From Eggerthellaceae bacterium (GTDB lineage Bacteria > Actinomycetota > Coriobacteriia > Coriobacteriales > Eggerthellaceae): 32,371 nt of DNA. The stretch's first letter is position 1; each line of letters begins with the position of its first letter. Below are positions 1-7,947 of the stretch, one piece after another. The notes under the pieces are model-generated. The model did no database searches and was not told where the DNA came from. It worked only from the letters and a program-made list of their open reading frames with translations. Location: NCBI GenBank assembly GCA_017432445.1, contig JAFRJC010000055.1, positions 1 through 32,371 on the forward strand, written 5' to 3'. A program made the position numbers and the translations under genes.

Positions 1-319
1 TCCAGTATCCGTCTCTCAAGGTGCGCGCCCGGGGGCGTGCCCCCAGGTCGGCGGGGCCTTCCGGCCCGCCTTCCGCCTCTTCCTGCGCGGAAGCGGCGAG
101 TAGTTATACTACCCTCCCCGCAACGGCGGGTCAAGGAAAAAATGGCGGCGCGGGGAGTCTACACAAAGCGGTCACAAACGGTTTTGACACCCACAATAGC
201 TTGTTTTTTTAAAGCCCCGAAACCACAATTGCCGACCAATAGTCGCTAGGCCGAACCGAACAGATGGCGCCTATCGAGCCGACTTTGCAGCATGCGAAAT
301 CGGCAACCCACCCTAACGC
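1..319. other. GC-rich intergenic region with hairpins, no gene seen
   Basis: No convincing coding frame runs through this stretch. Its first 120 bases are very GC-rich and hold consecutive inverted repeats: GGGG-gcgtg-CCCC near 32-45, a stem of GGCGGG(G)CC with GGCCCGCC near 51-69, and GTAGT-tat-ACTAC at 100-112. From about 130 the sequence becomes AT-richer toward the first gene. It may be the 3' end or leader of something outside the window, or a structured RNA. I could not match it to tRNA, rRNA, SRP RNA, tmRNA or RNase P RNA. Confidence 0.4.
184..212 (+). promoter_or_regulatory. Possible promoter ahead of the HD-domain gene
   Basis: A perfect -35 hexamer TTGACA at 184-189 is followed after 17 bp by TTTTAA at 207-212, a weak -10 match of four out of six. 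It points at the gene starting at 350 and would leave a leader of about 130 nt. The spacing is right, but the -10 is poor. Confidence 0.3.
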
Positions 320-349
320 TTGGAAATCGAATCGTTGTACAATGCAGCC

Positions 350-1159
350 ATGACTTCAGCCAGGTTCGACATATCTCCCAACGACTCGGACTTCGAACTC
401 TTCTGCCTTGACGAAAGCGCCGACGCTGGCAGTTGCATCCTGCGCACGGTTGACGAACCTATCGATTACTTTTTGGCTCATCCGCTGCGCATAGCGAGCG
501 CTTGCCGTCTCGTAGCCCAAACAGGAGCCCAAATCGAGCCGAAAACGCTTCAAGCCATGAAATCGCTGAAGATGAAGCTTGCCGTTTCGGATATGCGGGT
601 CATCCGAACAGAGCTCGATGATCTTTTGCTGGGAGAGCACGTCTACAACGCCTTAATGGAAACCGTCGATGTCTTGGTGGCGGTCATGCCGGAGATAGCA
701 GCTTGCCGCGGCTTCGCGCAGCCGACTCCCTATCATATATATGATGTATGGGAGCACACGGCTTGGGTCGTGCAACGCTCCCCCTCCACATTGTTGTCAC
801 GTTGGGCGGCCTTGCTTCACGATATCGGAAAGCCAGCTGCCGGCTTCATGGACGGCGAGGTCGTCCATTTCTTCGGACATGCAAAGATCAGCGCGATCCT
901 TGCGCGCAGCCTGCTGGAACGACTTGCGATGGAGCCCGAGTTCACCGAACACGTGGTTACGCTCGTGGGCATGCACGACGACAAGATACCCGCCGAACCT
1001 GAAGCGGTACAACAAGCAGTCGAGAAGCTCAACGGCGACACCGAACTGTTCCGCGCACTCTGCAAGCTCAAGCTAGCAGATGCGCTCGCGCATTCCGAGC
1101 TCGGTGAACCCCGCGTCGAGCGCGCACAAGAACTGGAGCGACTGCTCGACGCGATGTAA
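350..1159 (+). CDS. Head-less CCA-adding-enzyme-like protein with HD domain
   Basis: About 269 residues from ATG 350; an in-frame TTG at 320 is a less likely start, and neither has a clear Shine-Dalgarno. The first 50 residues match the junction after the catalytic head of bacterial tRNA nucleotidyltransferases (CILRTVDEPIDYF, then HPLRIASACRLVAQTG). They are followed by the neck/body helices (RVIRTELDDLLLGEHVYNAL). An HD phosphohydrolase domain comes next, with a proximal His in DVWEHTAW (about residue 136), the LLHDIGKP signature (His157-Asp158) and FFGHAKIS. The N-terminal nucleotidyltransferase domain of roughly 120 residues with its GxGxxxR and DxD motifs is absent, and nothing upstream encodes it. 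It is therefore unlikely to add CCA by itself. Phosphohydrolase activity or a tRNA-binding role is inference. Domain recognition is firm; function is open. Confidence 0.8.
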   Translation: MTSARFDISPNDSDFELFCLDESADAGSCILRTVDEPIDYFLAHPLRIASACRLVAQTGAQIEPKTLQAMKSLKMKLAVSDMRVIRTELDDLLLGEHVYNALMETVDVLVAVMPEIAACRGFAQPTPYHIYDVWEHTAWVVQRSPSTLLSRWAALLHDIGKPAAGFMDGEVVHFFGHAKISAILARSLLERLAMEPEFTEHVVTLVGMHDDKIPAEPEAVQQAVEKLNGDTELFRALCKLKLADALAHSELGEPRVERAQELERLLDAM

Positions 1160-1160
1160 A

Positions 1161-1184
1161 CCTGACAAGGGCTGCCCCGTCAGG
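1161..1184. terminator. Hairpin between convergent genes
   Basis: CCTGAC (1161-1166) pairs with GTCAGG (1179-1184), with an inner GGG/CCC pairing. It lies just after the TAA of the HD gene and 17 bp before the stop of the convergent amidase gene. No T-tract follows on either strand, so intrinsic termination is uncertain. Confidence 0.4.
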
Positions 1185-1200
1185 CTCAGTATCAGCTTCA

Positions 1201-2967
1201 TCAGCTTCCGAGACGCAGATAGCCTTCCCAGCCGACGCTGCTGTAGTACGGACCTACGTCGATCTCATGACCGGTCTGGTCGCCGCCCACGCCGTATATG
1301 CCGCCGGTTTCGGCGATATGGGCGCCAACGGTCTTGCCATTACCAATATAAATCTCGGTGTGCTGGCGCCGTGAGTTGTGCACGAGCAAGATATCGCCAC
1401 GTTTGAGGCCGCTCGTACCCCAGTGCCACACGAAGCCGTACCTGGTGAGTTCGCTTCGCATGTTGCCCGTCCATGCAGCAGCACCGGTATTCAAACCGGC
1501 AGAACGTACTGCGGATATGACCAGAGACGAGCAGTCGTAATCAGGGTAGCCCCATCGCTTTTCAAGGTCTTGGGTGTAACCGTGGCTGTTGTCATTGGCG
1601 ATATCAATCGCCCACTGCACGTAGCGATCGACAAGGATACTCGAACTGCCGGCCTCATCCAGCACGCCAGACCCATCGGTAACGTACCACTTGTCGCCGA
1701 TTTGGAATAATTCGCCAACGGAAATGTAACCCCACCTGGTCGCATAAGCTTTGAACTTAGAACCCGAATCGGCCTTGTCCTTGGGGTTGATGATGCGTGA
1801 AACGGCCAGCTTACCCGAAGCGTCAATCCAGTACTTGTGCGAAGCGGACGTGAGGACATTGATGGGTGATTCGGACGTGGTGATCCATTGGCTTTTCACG
1901 CGCTTGCCATTCTTGTAATACGCCCAACTCTTGCCGCTGCGAACCCACCCAGAGCGATGGGATTTGCTCACAAGCTGGACGCGGACGCCTTCGATGCGGC
2001 GACCATTGGCAGTTCCCGCCGTTGCGCCGTTGCGCACGCGTGCCTGCCAGCCAACACCGCTTGCATATGTGCGGTACACGACGTCGTACTCTTTCGCGAT
2101 GGAACCGCTAAGCTTGATTTGGATCGCCTCGATGTTCCTACGGTTGCCTATTGCCCTACCGCTCTTCTTCCAGCCCGTCCACTTGCCATTGGACAGACGC
2201 ACGCGGTACTTGATAGCGCCGGCATAGCTTCCCTTGTCAAGATATAAGACGAAGTTCTGCACACGCTTGCCATTGCCCGCTTTGCCTGCAGTGGCGTTGT
2301 TGGCTTTCCATAACTGCCAACTGTGGCTTCCCTGCATTTTCACGCGGTAGCGCACGCCGATGATTCCGATACCGGCCTTCGTGCTGGGGCTCGACTTCTT
2401 CACCAACTCAATCTTGATTCCGCGCAGCTTGGCTCCCGGTTTTCCGGCTTGTTGGCCATTTTGCTTCCATGCTTGCCATTTCCCCGAAGAGGAGAGCACG
2501 CTATAGCGCACATTGAATTGGGTAGCCAGCTCGCCGGTGAGCGCGATGCGCACCGCTTCGAAGCGCTTGGCGCCCTTGCCCACTCGGCCTGCAACAGAGC
2601 CGTCAGACTTGACCGTTTGCCAACCGATGCCGTTTACGTATGCCTGGTACTGTACGGAACCTTTAAGCGAACTGTTCACCTTGAGGATTAACCCCTTGGC
2701 CTGCTTGCCCTTTGCAACAGCATTGGCCACGCCATTTGATTGCCATGACCACGAGCCTCCCGCGCTCACCGCATAGGAAATGCTGGCAGTGACCTCGTCG
2801 GCTTTCGGCTCCGATCCCTCCGCCACACCGGCAGTCAGCAAGTTTTCGTCTGCATAGGCAAACTGGGGTAATACGCACGCAATTACCGTAACGGCGCATA
2901 GGATCAGCGTCAGGGTTGCCAGAGCGAAGCAGGGGATTCCCGCTGTCTTTTTCGTTTCGAGACTCAT
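1201..2967 (-). CDS. Secreted ChW-repeat protein with C-terminal NlpC/P60-like amidase domain
   Basis: About 588 residues from ATG 2967, chosen because AGGA lies 5 nt upstream; two ATGs further out (2973, 3015) lack this spacing. Residues 1-39 are a Sec signal peptide: a basic start, a long hydrophobic core, then a probable cut near FAYADE. Residues about 64-334 are six tandem ChW-like repeats of 40-50 residues, each with a Gly-Trp or Lys-Trp pair, an N/D-G turn, an A-G-x-x-G segment and an alternating hydrophobic strand. Residues about 340-440 carry Trp/Tyr-rich units (YYKNGKRVKSQWI, DKWYVTDGSG) like wall-binding modules. The C-terminus is a cysteine peptidase/amidase resembling the phage-type Amidase_5 or NlpC/P60 fold: PDYDCSSL holds the likely nucleophile (about Cys479) and QHTEIYIGNG the His (about 536). 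It probably cleaves peptidoglycan outside the cell, in autolysis, defence or adhesion. Confidence 0.85.
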   Translation of the reverse strand: MSLETKKTAGIPCFALATLTLILCAVTVIACVLPQFAYADENLLTAGVAEGSEPKADEVTASISYAVSAGGSWSWQSNGVANAVAKGKQAKGLILKVNSSLKGSVQYQAYVNGIGWQTVKSDGSVAGRVGKGAKRFEAVRIALTGELATQFNVRYSVLSSSGKWQAWKQNGQQAGKPGAKLRGIKIELVKKSSPSTKAGIGIIGVRYRVKMQGSHSWQLWKANNATAGKAGNGKRVQNFVLYLDKGSYAGAIKYRVRLSNGKWTGWKKSGRAIGNRRNIEAIQIKLSGSIAKEYDVVYRTYASGVGWQARVRNGATAGTANGRRIEGVRVQLVSKSHRSGWVRSGKSWAYYKNGKRVKSQWITTSESPINVLTSASHKYWIDASGKLAVSRIINPKDKADSGSKFKAYATRWGYISVGELFQIGDKWYVTDGSGVLDEAGSSSILVDRYVQWAIDIANDNSHGYTQDLEKRWGYPDYDCSSLVISAVRSAGLNTGAAAWTGNMRSELTRYGFVWHWGTSGLKRGDILLVHNSRRQHTEIYIGNGKTVGAHIAETGGIYGVGGDQTGHEIDVGPYYSSVGWEGYLRLGS

Positions 2968-3096
2968 AGTCATCCTGTTCCCGAAATGATTCCGATCATG
3001 CTTCAATGAAGTCAAGTTAGCACAATTGACCTACGAGAGTCATAAACGATAACCTACGTAGCATCCATCTGGACACCTCGCAATTGGGAACCTCGC

Positions 3097-3657
3097 ATGG
3101 CCAAAACGATGAAAGAAAAACTTGTTTTCGTTGATGACCTGGAAGTATGGGTTCTCTATAAACGCATCCGCACCACGAGGCTGCGCGTGAAGCCTCCTGA
3201 CGGACGCATCGAAATCTCCACACCTCAAGGCACATCGGACTTTGCAATCGAAGAGTTCGTCAGGCAAAAGCGCGAGTGGATCGAAGACATGCGAAAAAAG
3301 CAAGCTGCATCACCCATGTCACAAGCCGAAAAAGCAACCCCCAAACAGGTTAGACAATGGCGCGCCGTCGTGGAGGAATGCGTCCCCGCACTCGTGGCAG
3401 CATGGGAGCCTATCCTGGGCGTCAAGGCGAAAACGCTTGCCTACCGCAACATGAAGAGCCGTTGGGGCAGTTGCCAGCCTTCCACGGGACGCATCTGCAT
3501 AAACGTCCGCCTTGCGCTCTATCCACCCGAATGCCTGGAATACGTGGTAGTTCATGAGCTGTGCCACCTGCTCGTCCATGGCCACGGCCCAGAATTCCAT
3601 TCCCTCATGACTTCCGTCATGCCCGACTGGCACGAGCGTAAAGCCAAGCTACGCTAA
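3097..3657 (+). CDS. YgjP/SprT-like zinc metallopeptidase (DUF45 family)
   Basis: 186 residues from ATG 3097, with no strong Shine-Dalgarno; ATG 3109 is an alternative. The first 60 residues match the family start (a positive strand, then DFAIEEFVRQKREWI). The middle has the conserved RNMKSRWGSC segment (about 117-126). The zinc motif HELCH is at 153-157, with HGHGPEFH supplying the third ligand around His163. The length fits M48-type YgjP proteins, which are soluble and cytoplasmic. Their physiological substrate is poorly defined, so only metalloprotease activity can be inferred. It stands alone, divergent from the secreted amidase upstream with about 130 bp between the starts. Confidence 0.88.
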   Translation: MAKTMKEKLVFVDDLEVWVLYKRIRTTRLRVKPPDGRIEISTPQGTSDFAIEEFVRQKREWIEDMRKKQAASPMSQAEKATPKQVRQWRAVVEECVPALVAAWEPILGVKAKTLAYRNMKSRWGSCQPSTGRICINVRLALYPPECLEYVVVHELCHLLVHGHGPEFHSLMTSVMPDWHERKAKLR

Positions 3658-3689
3658 CGGCTATCGCAACGCAGCAGATTGAAGCTAGA

Positions 3690-3714
3690 AAACGAGCAGC
3701 TATCTTCCTCGTTT
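3690..3714. terminator. Weak hairpin after the metallopeptidase gene
   Basis: AAACGAG (3690-3696) and CTCGTTT (3708-3714) form a 7-bp stem around an 11-nt loop, 33 bp after the metallopeptidase stop codon. The stem ends in TTT, but there is no longer T-tract. A promoter-like AT-rich stretch (TATGCTTTAATTAG) follows before the next gene. Confidence 0.3.
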
Positions 3715-3780
3715 ACCGATATAAGCTTTCTCATGAGTATGCTTTAATTAGGCTAACCGCATTCGCGTGAGGGAGCCATC

Positions 3781-5055
3781 ATGACAGTCGAACACATAGT
3801 GCATAGCATTCCGCCAACTTACGACGAGCGCAGTCGGGTGCTTGTCCTGGGCAGCTTACCAAGCCCCAAATCGAGGGAATACGGCTTCAACTACGGGCAT
3901 TCGCGTAATCGCTTTTGGCAGGTCCTAGCGCAATTGGCAGACGAGCCCATCCCTGACACAGTGGATCGCAAGCGCGATTTCTGTCTCAGGCACCACATCG
4001 CACTCTGGGATGTGGTGGCCGAATGCGACATCGAGGGGGCAAGCGATGCTTCCATACGAAACGCCGTGCCCAACGACCTCGCCAAAATCGTCTCATACGC
4101 ACCCATCGAAGCGGTGTTCTGCACCGGCGCGAAGGCGTATGAACTCTACAACAAGCTCGGTTGCGAGCAAGCCTGCAATATCCCCGCCGTAAAGCTGCCC
4201 TCGACAAGCCCCGCAAACGCGAAAGCCACGCTCGAGGAGCTCGTCGCGGCGTATGCGTGCATATTCGAACATGCTCATGTATCTGCAGCCCCCGTGCTCG
4301 ATGTGGAAGACGTGCGCGAACTCGAGCGACAGATCGCCGAAGGTGGTACTTCTCTCCAAGAACTGATGGACCGTGCTGGCTCGGCGGTTGCCTGGCGTAC
4401 CGAGGCCATGCTGTCGCAGATCGAAGAAGGCGCACATCCCCGCATCACCACGACGAAAAACCGAGCTTCCCGTCCGATCGTCTTGATCCTCTGCGGAAGC
4501 GGCAACAACGGAGGCGATGGATGGGTTGCAGCGCAGTTGCTTGCAGAACGAAATTTCAATGTCTGCATCATCAGCGCGAAATCGCCTGACGAGCTGCGGG
4601 CCCAGCCGGCACGTGACGCCGCTTTGCGGGCGCAGTCGGCATTGGCCGAGATGGGAGGGATAACCATCGAAGATGGCGACCCGCTTCCCGTCGGCGACGA
4701 TGGCCTCCCAAACAACTTACCGCTGACGCTCATACGCCCCAATCCACAAGCTTTGGCCACGCTCATGGAATGCGCAGAGGTTGTCGTGGACGCCATCCTC
4801 GGCATCGGGTTCACGGGCGGTTCGGTCAAGGAGCCCTACTGCGAGTGGATCCACATGGCAAATGAGACGCGAGGAAGCCATGCGATCCTCGCCGTCGACG
4901 TCCCGAGCGGACTCGATGCTCAAACAGGCGCTTCCACCGATGCGATTGCAGCCGACGAGACTATTACGATGATCGTGTCGAAACCCGGCCTTACCTCAAA
5001 AGAATGCGGCATCGTCCGCGTAGCTGGACTCGCCAACATTGAACCGTACTTGTAA
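3781..5055 (+). CDS. Fusion: DNA-deoxyinosine (hypoxanthine) glycosylase + NAD(P)H-hydrate epimerase
   Basis: 424 residues from ATG 3781, with GAGGGAG 5 nt upstream. Residues 1 to about 165 are a uracil-DNA-glycosylase-superfamily enzyme of the hypoxanthine (HDG, family 6) type. The catalytic loop reads GSLPSPKSREYGFNYGHSRN followed by RFW, and the DNA-binding motif near the end is LPSTSPAN. Residues about 170-424 are a YjeF_N/NnrE domain, with a helical lead-in (ELERQIAEGGTSLQELMDRAG), a nucleotide loop GSGNNGGDGW at 239-248, VVDAILGIGFTG and AVDVPSGLDAQTGA near 372. The first half would excise hypoxanthine (deaminated adenine) from DNA; the second would epimerise R-NADHX and R-NADPHX for rescue. 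The NADHX dehydratase half (YjeF_C/NnrD) is missing from the protein and from the window. There is no stop or frameshift between the halves. Both assignments are solid; the fusion is unusual. Confidence 0.9.
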   Translation: MTVEHIVHSIPPTYDERSRVLVLGSLPSPKSREYGFNYGHSRNRFWQVLAQLADEPIPDTVDRKRDFCLRHHIALWDVVAECDIEGASDASIRNAVPNDLAKIVSYAPIEAVFCTGAKAYELYNKLGCEQACNIPAVKLPSTSPANAKATLEELVAAYACIFEHAHVSAAPVLDVEDVRELERQIAEGGTSLQELMDRAGSAVAWRTEAMLSQIEEGAHPRITTTKNRASRPIVLILCGSGNNGGDGWVAAQLLAERNFNVCIISAKSPDELRAQPARDAALRAQSALAEMGGITIEDGDPLPVGDDGLPNNLPLTLIRPNPQALATLMECAEVVVDAILGIGFTGGSVKEPYCEWIHMANETRGSHAILAVDVPSGLDAQTGASTDAIAADETITMIVSKPGLTSKECGIVRVAGLANIEPYL

Positions 5056-5143
5056 CGCACAACCGCTGGCACAGATCGATTGAAGGTTTTGAATCCTAAC
5101 GGTACAATTTTCCCATCTTCAAGAGAGGCGAGGGGGACCGTAT

Positions 5144-5623
5144 ATGGGATCGTACGCTGACGAGATGAAGCTGGTCGAGGCGGGATTGGCCGAAAGGGGC
5201 AAGACGGCACGCGATTACTTCGCCGAGCTCGATGCGGAGTTTTCCGAGGAAGAATCTTTCCTCAAGCATAGACCCGACTATCGCAAGACGCTGTTCGCAC
5301 CTGAAAACGACGATATCTACCAAGAATTCTGCCGTTTCTACGACCAGCCAAAACCACGGTTCTTCGATACCGTCGAAAACCCCATGAGCGTGGAGGGCTA
5401 CACGGCTGCCGATGTGTATTTCGCCATGAAGGCCCATAACGACCGCATCGTGGCAATCGACGGCGCCGCAGTCTACGCCATGCTCGCCAACTTGCGCAGC
5501 CAACCCGAGTTGTACAAGAAGGTGCTCGCGTTCAGGCCGACCTGCTACCAGGGCGGATGCGGCATGAAAGACGCTGCTTTTGATGCCGGGTACTATGGGG
5601 AGCGCAGGTTCCCTAAAGCTTAA
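5144..5623 (+). CDS. Hypothetical acidic protein, 159 aa
   Basis: 159 residues from ATG 5144, with GAGGGGG 7 nt upstream, so translation is well supported. I do not recognise the family. It has no signal peptide or membrane segment. The first half is rich in Glu/Asp and aromatic residues (AELDAEFSEEESFLKHRPDY). The middle has a helix with AMKAHNDRIVAIDGAAVYAMLANL. The end has a Cys pair in CYQGGCGMKD. It lies 88 bp after the glycosylase-epimerase gene and 58 bp before another small gene on the same strand, so the three may share a transcript. Confidence 0.7.
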   Translation: MGSYADEMKLVEAGLAERGKTARDYFAELDAEFSEEESFLKHRPDYRKTLFAPENDDIYQEFCRFYDQPKPRFFDTVENPMSVEGYTAADVYFAMKAHNDRIVAIDGAAVYAMLANLRSQPELYKKVLAFRPTCYQGGCGMKDAAFDAGYYGERRFPKA

Positions 5624-5681
5624 TGCGGCAACAGGCGAAGCAAGTTGAATACGAGGCACGTCTAGCTTGAGGAGATGCGCC

Positions 5682-6008
5682 ATGGAAAGCGAGTTCAGAA
5701 AAGCGTTCTACCACGGAGGCGAGCGATTGCACTCGTACGCCCTGCGATCCGAAAAAGACGATTCGCAAATGGCAACGCTCAGGCAGTTGGCCTTCGAGCG
5801 CAAATGCAAACCCGAAGACATCAGCGTGTACCTCGAGGAATGCGCCCGCAAAGAGCATGACTTCTCGCACGATTGCGCAGTAGAGCACCTTGGCATGCGC
5901 AATGGCAGCGATAGCTGGCGAATACTGAACATAGCCACTGGTGCTTTGTATGCTCATTCGGGGTCGCTGGACAGCTTCATCGAAAAGTACGAGGCGGGAA
6001 AGGCTTAG
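5682..6008 (+). CDS. Hypothetical protein, 108 aa
   Basis: 108 residues from ATG 5682, chosen because AGGAG at 5670-5674 is 7 nt upstream; the in-frame TTG at 5667 lies before that site and is rejected. It is soluble, with many charged residues and a central Glu/Cys-rich helix (PEDISVYLEECARKEHDF). The C-terminal part, SWRILNIATGALYAHSGSLD, looks like beta strands. I do not recognise a family. It is the last plus-strand gene before the minus-strand chelatase cluster, whose stop lies only 36 bp away, and no clear terminator separates them. Confidence 0.65.
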   Translation: MESEFRKAFYHGGERLHSYALRSEKDDSQMATLRQLAFERKCKPEDISVYLEECARKEHDFSHDCAVEHLGMRNGSDSWRILNIATGALYAHSGSLDSFIEKYEAGKA

Positions 6009-6043
6009 CTCACTGCGAACATGCTGGCGAATGCCTGGTTGGC

Positions 6044-6970
6044 CTATCCTTCGCCTTCGGTTTTAAATGATGTGATGGGAGCGGCAACGCCTCCTGTGCC
6101 GATGTATTCGACAAATTCATCAACGCGCATGTCGTCGAGCTTGCGGTAATCGGCATGGAGGGCGCGGGCAAGTCGCCGGGCACGCTGCTCAGCTGTGCGC
6201 TTGCCAGAACCCGAATCGACGAAGTAGATGGGAACGCCCTTCTTCTTGCAGTACTCACCGAAACTGCGGATGACTTTCGACGGCTGCATGATGCGGGAAC
6301 GGTCATAACCGCCGTCCGAGAGCAGCACGACTTCGGCGCTTTCGTCTTGCATGTCGTCAATGATCCGTACGGCCAGACGGAACGCGTCGAACAGGGGCGT
6401 CGAACCCCCGCCCTTCACCGCATCGATGCGCTGTGCCGCCAATTCGGCTGATGAGGTGAACGGCAGAATCAGGTGCGCACGCAACCCTCCGAAGCCGATG
6501 ATTGCCACACGCGTGCGCGTGACATACGCATCGCTGAGCAACGAAACGACACATCCCTTAACCAAGGACAGGCGGCCGGATCCCACCATGGACCCGCTCG
6601 TATCCACGAGAAACACGATGTTGCGCCTTCCGCGCCCCGCGATCTTGCGGTAGCGCATGTGCTCTTCGCGCAGACCCTCTTGAAGGCTTTCGCCGGCGAC
6701 AAGCTGAGCGACGACGCTGCCCACGACATGGATTTCGCCAGAAGCGGGCGTTTGAGTATAGCCGATGCAATGCCCTTTCTGCGCCTTCTTGCCCTTGACG
6801 CCACGGCGTGCCTGGACAGCCCGCTCGACGCGGCTTTGCACCGACTCGATGGGCTTGGCGTGAAACTCAGCCGTCTTGACGTCAGTCAGGGGCAGCGCTC
6901 GACTTTGCGCCGCCCCTAGGGTTTTTTTACTTCGTTCGCCTTTTCTGCAGGCAAGCCTATCGGGACGCAT
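6044..6970 (-). CDS. chlD: vWA (integrin I) part of a ChlD/BchD-type chelatase subunit, probably reached by -1 frameshift
   Basis: The open frame holds a basic linker and then a C-terminal von Willebrand A domain. The MIDAS site reads FLVDTSGSM, with GGSTPL as the threonine loop and [10 protein letters not shown] as the third MIDAS segment. The preceding [14 protein letters not shown] and [15 protein letters not shown] segments are typical of the region joining AAA+ and vWA domains in ChlD. The nominal ATG at 6970 lies 55 bp inside the upstream chlI-like gene and has no Shine-Dalgarno. The frame is -1 relative to that gene, and a slippery site sits at 6922-6928. I infer translation as a fusion: 342 residues from the AAA+ gene, then about 292 from here, giving about 634 residues, close to usual ChlD length. 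Such subunits drive Mg or Co insertion with a large CobN/ChlH subunit, which is not in this window. Confidence 0.85.
   Translation of the reverse strand: MRPDRLACRKGERSKKTLGAAQSRALPLTDVKTAEFHAKPIESVQSRVERAVQARRGVKGKKAQKGHCIGYTQTPASGEIHVVGSVVAQLVAGESLQEGLREEHMRYRKIAGRGRRNIVFLVDTSGSMVGSGRLSLVKGCVVSLLSDAYVTRTRVAIIGFGGLRAHLILPFTSSAELAAQRIDAVKGGGSTPLFDAFRLAVRIIDDMQDESAEVVLLSDGGYDRSRIMQPSKVIRSFGEYCKKKGVPIYFVDSGSGKRTAEQRARRLARALHADYRKLDDMRVDEFVEYIGTGGVAAPITSFKTEGEG
6889..6928 (-). promoter_or_regulatory. Programmed -1 ribosomal frameshift signal between AAA+ and vWA frames
   Basis: On the minus strand, seven A residues (6928-6922) form an in-frame A-AAA-AAA slippery heptamer (codons GTA AAA AAA) two codons before the TAG at 6918-6916. 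Five nucleotides later a stem begins. GGGGCGGCGC (6916-6907) pairs with GCGCTGCCCC (6898-6889) over 10 bp, with one G-U pair and an 8-nt loop. A -1 slip on the heptamer enters precisely the open frame of the vWA domain (ACC CTA GGG...). Heptamer, spacer and stem all fit the standard bacterial -1 signal. Confidence 0.82.
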
Positions 6971-7947
6971 TCGACGACGACTTCATCCTCTTCAGCCTTC
7001 GCCTCGTACGCATCCAACTCGCGCTCCTCAAGTGCGCTCATCGCGCGTTCGAGAACCTTGTCGTCAAACGACACCTCTTCGAACGGAGACCGCTTGAGGC
7101 GATGGGGCAAAACGAAGCGCGACGCGGCGAGCACATCCTCGCGCGAAGCGCAATCGCGCCCGCCAAGTGCCGCCATGGCGCGCGCAGCGCGCATCAATGC
7201 AATGTCTGCGCGGTAGCCGTCAATCGACATCTCTGAGCAGATGCCCGAGGAGAACATGGCGACATCATCGGGGAAAGCCACATGGGGGTACAGCTCCTTG
7301 GCTCGGAACAGCCGCTCGGCCAAGCGTCGCTCGTTATCGGCGAATCGCGCGCAAAATGCTTCCGCATCCGCCTCGAATTGCTCCTGGCGCCTCACGACCT
7401 CGAGACGTTCTTGTTGGGTAAGGTTTCCCGTGACGCGCACCGATAGCCCGAATCGGTCGAGCAGCTGCGGGCGAAGCGTGCCCTCTTCGGGATTCATCGT
7501 GCCTACGAGCACGAATCTAGCGGGATACTCCTCGGACATTCCCTCCCGCTCGACGCGACAGACGCCTGTTGCGGCAGCATCGAGCAGCAAGTCGACGATA
7601 TGGTCCTCGAGCAGGTTTATCTCGTCGACGTAGAGTATTTGCCCATCTGCGTCGGAGAGTATGCCTGGCAAGAATTCGCGCTCGCCGCTTTTCATGAGAG
7701 AGCCAACGTGCAACGTGCCGACCACGCGGTCCTCGGTCGCGTTGAGCGGCAGCTCGACAACGCGCATTCCCTCTCCCAAGATGTCGGGCATCGCGCGCAC
7801 CGCCGTCGTCTTGGCCGTACCACGCTCGCCTAATATGAGCACACCGCCGATGGCCGGCTGAACAGCCACGAGTAGAAGGGCCTTCTTCATGGCCTCTTGG
7901 CCGACTATTGCGGTGAACGGATACGCGGAACGCCCCGAATGCTCCAT
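6916..7947 (-). CDS. chlI: AAA+ ATPase, ChlI/BchI-type chelatase subunit (zero-frame product)
   Basis: 343 residues from ATG 7947, chosen for AGGGG 8 nt upstream; a TTG at 7977 is an inferior alternative. Motifs in order: [19 protein letters not shown], Walker A GERGTAKT, the chelatase insert [16 protein letters not shown], Walker [11 protein letters not shown], sensor 1 [20 protein letters not shown], and a lid helix with [18 protein letters not shown]. This is the ATP-driven motor of Mg/Co chelatases. The tail is a short acidic linker ending NEVKKP-stop, right on the frameshift signal. Normal termination would leave a stand-alone ChlI-like ring subunit, while slippage extends it into the vWA domain. 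The metal target is not visible here. Cobalt for cobamide synthesis is more plausible than chlorophyll in such an organism, but that is inference. Confidence 0.9.
   Translation of the reverse strand: MEHSGRSAYPFTAIVGQEAMKKALLLVAVQPAIGGVLILGERGTAKTTAVRAMPDILGEGMRVVELPLNATEDRVVGTLHVGSLMKSGEREFLPGILSDADGQILYVDEINLLEDHIVDLLLDAAATGVCRVEREGMSEEYPARFVLVGTMNPEEGTLRPQLLDRFGLSVRVTGNLTQQERLEVVRRQEQFEADAEAFCARFADNERRLAERLFRAKELYPHVAFPDDVAMFSSGICSEMSIDGYRADIALMRAARAMAALGGRDCASREDVLAASRFVLPHRLKRSPFEEVSFDDKVLERAMSALEERELDAYEAKAEEDEVVVECVPIGLPAEKANEVKKP

Noticed and set aside
1..130. Candidate structured RNA (tRNA, SRP, RNase P, tmRNA)
   Set aside because: Hairpins exist, but none of the conserved sequence blocks of these RNAs could be found.
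6044..6970. Independent translation of the vWA frame from ATG 6970
   Set aside because: There is no Shine-Dalgarno before it, and it lies inside the AAA+ gene; the slippery site with stem-loop explains expression better, though internal initiation is not excluded.
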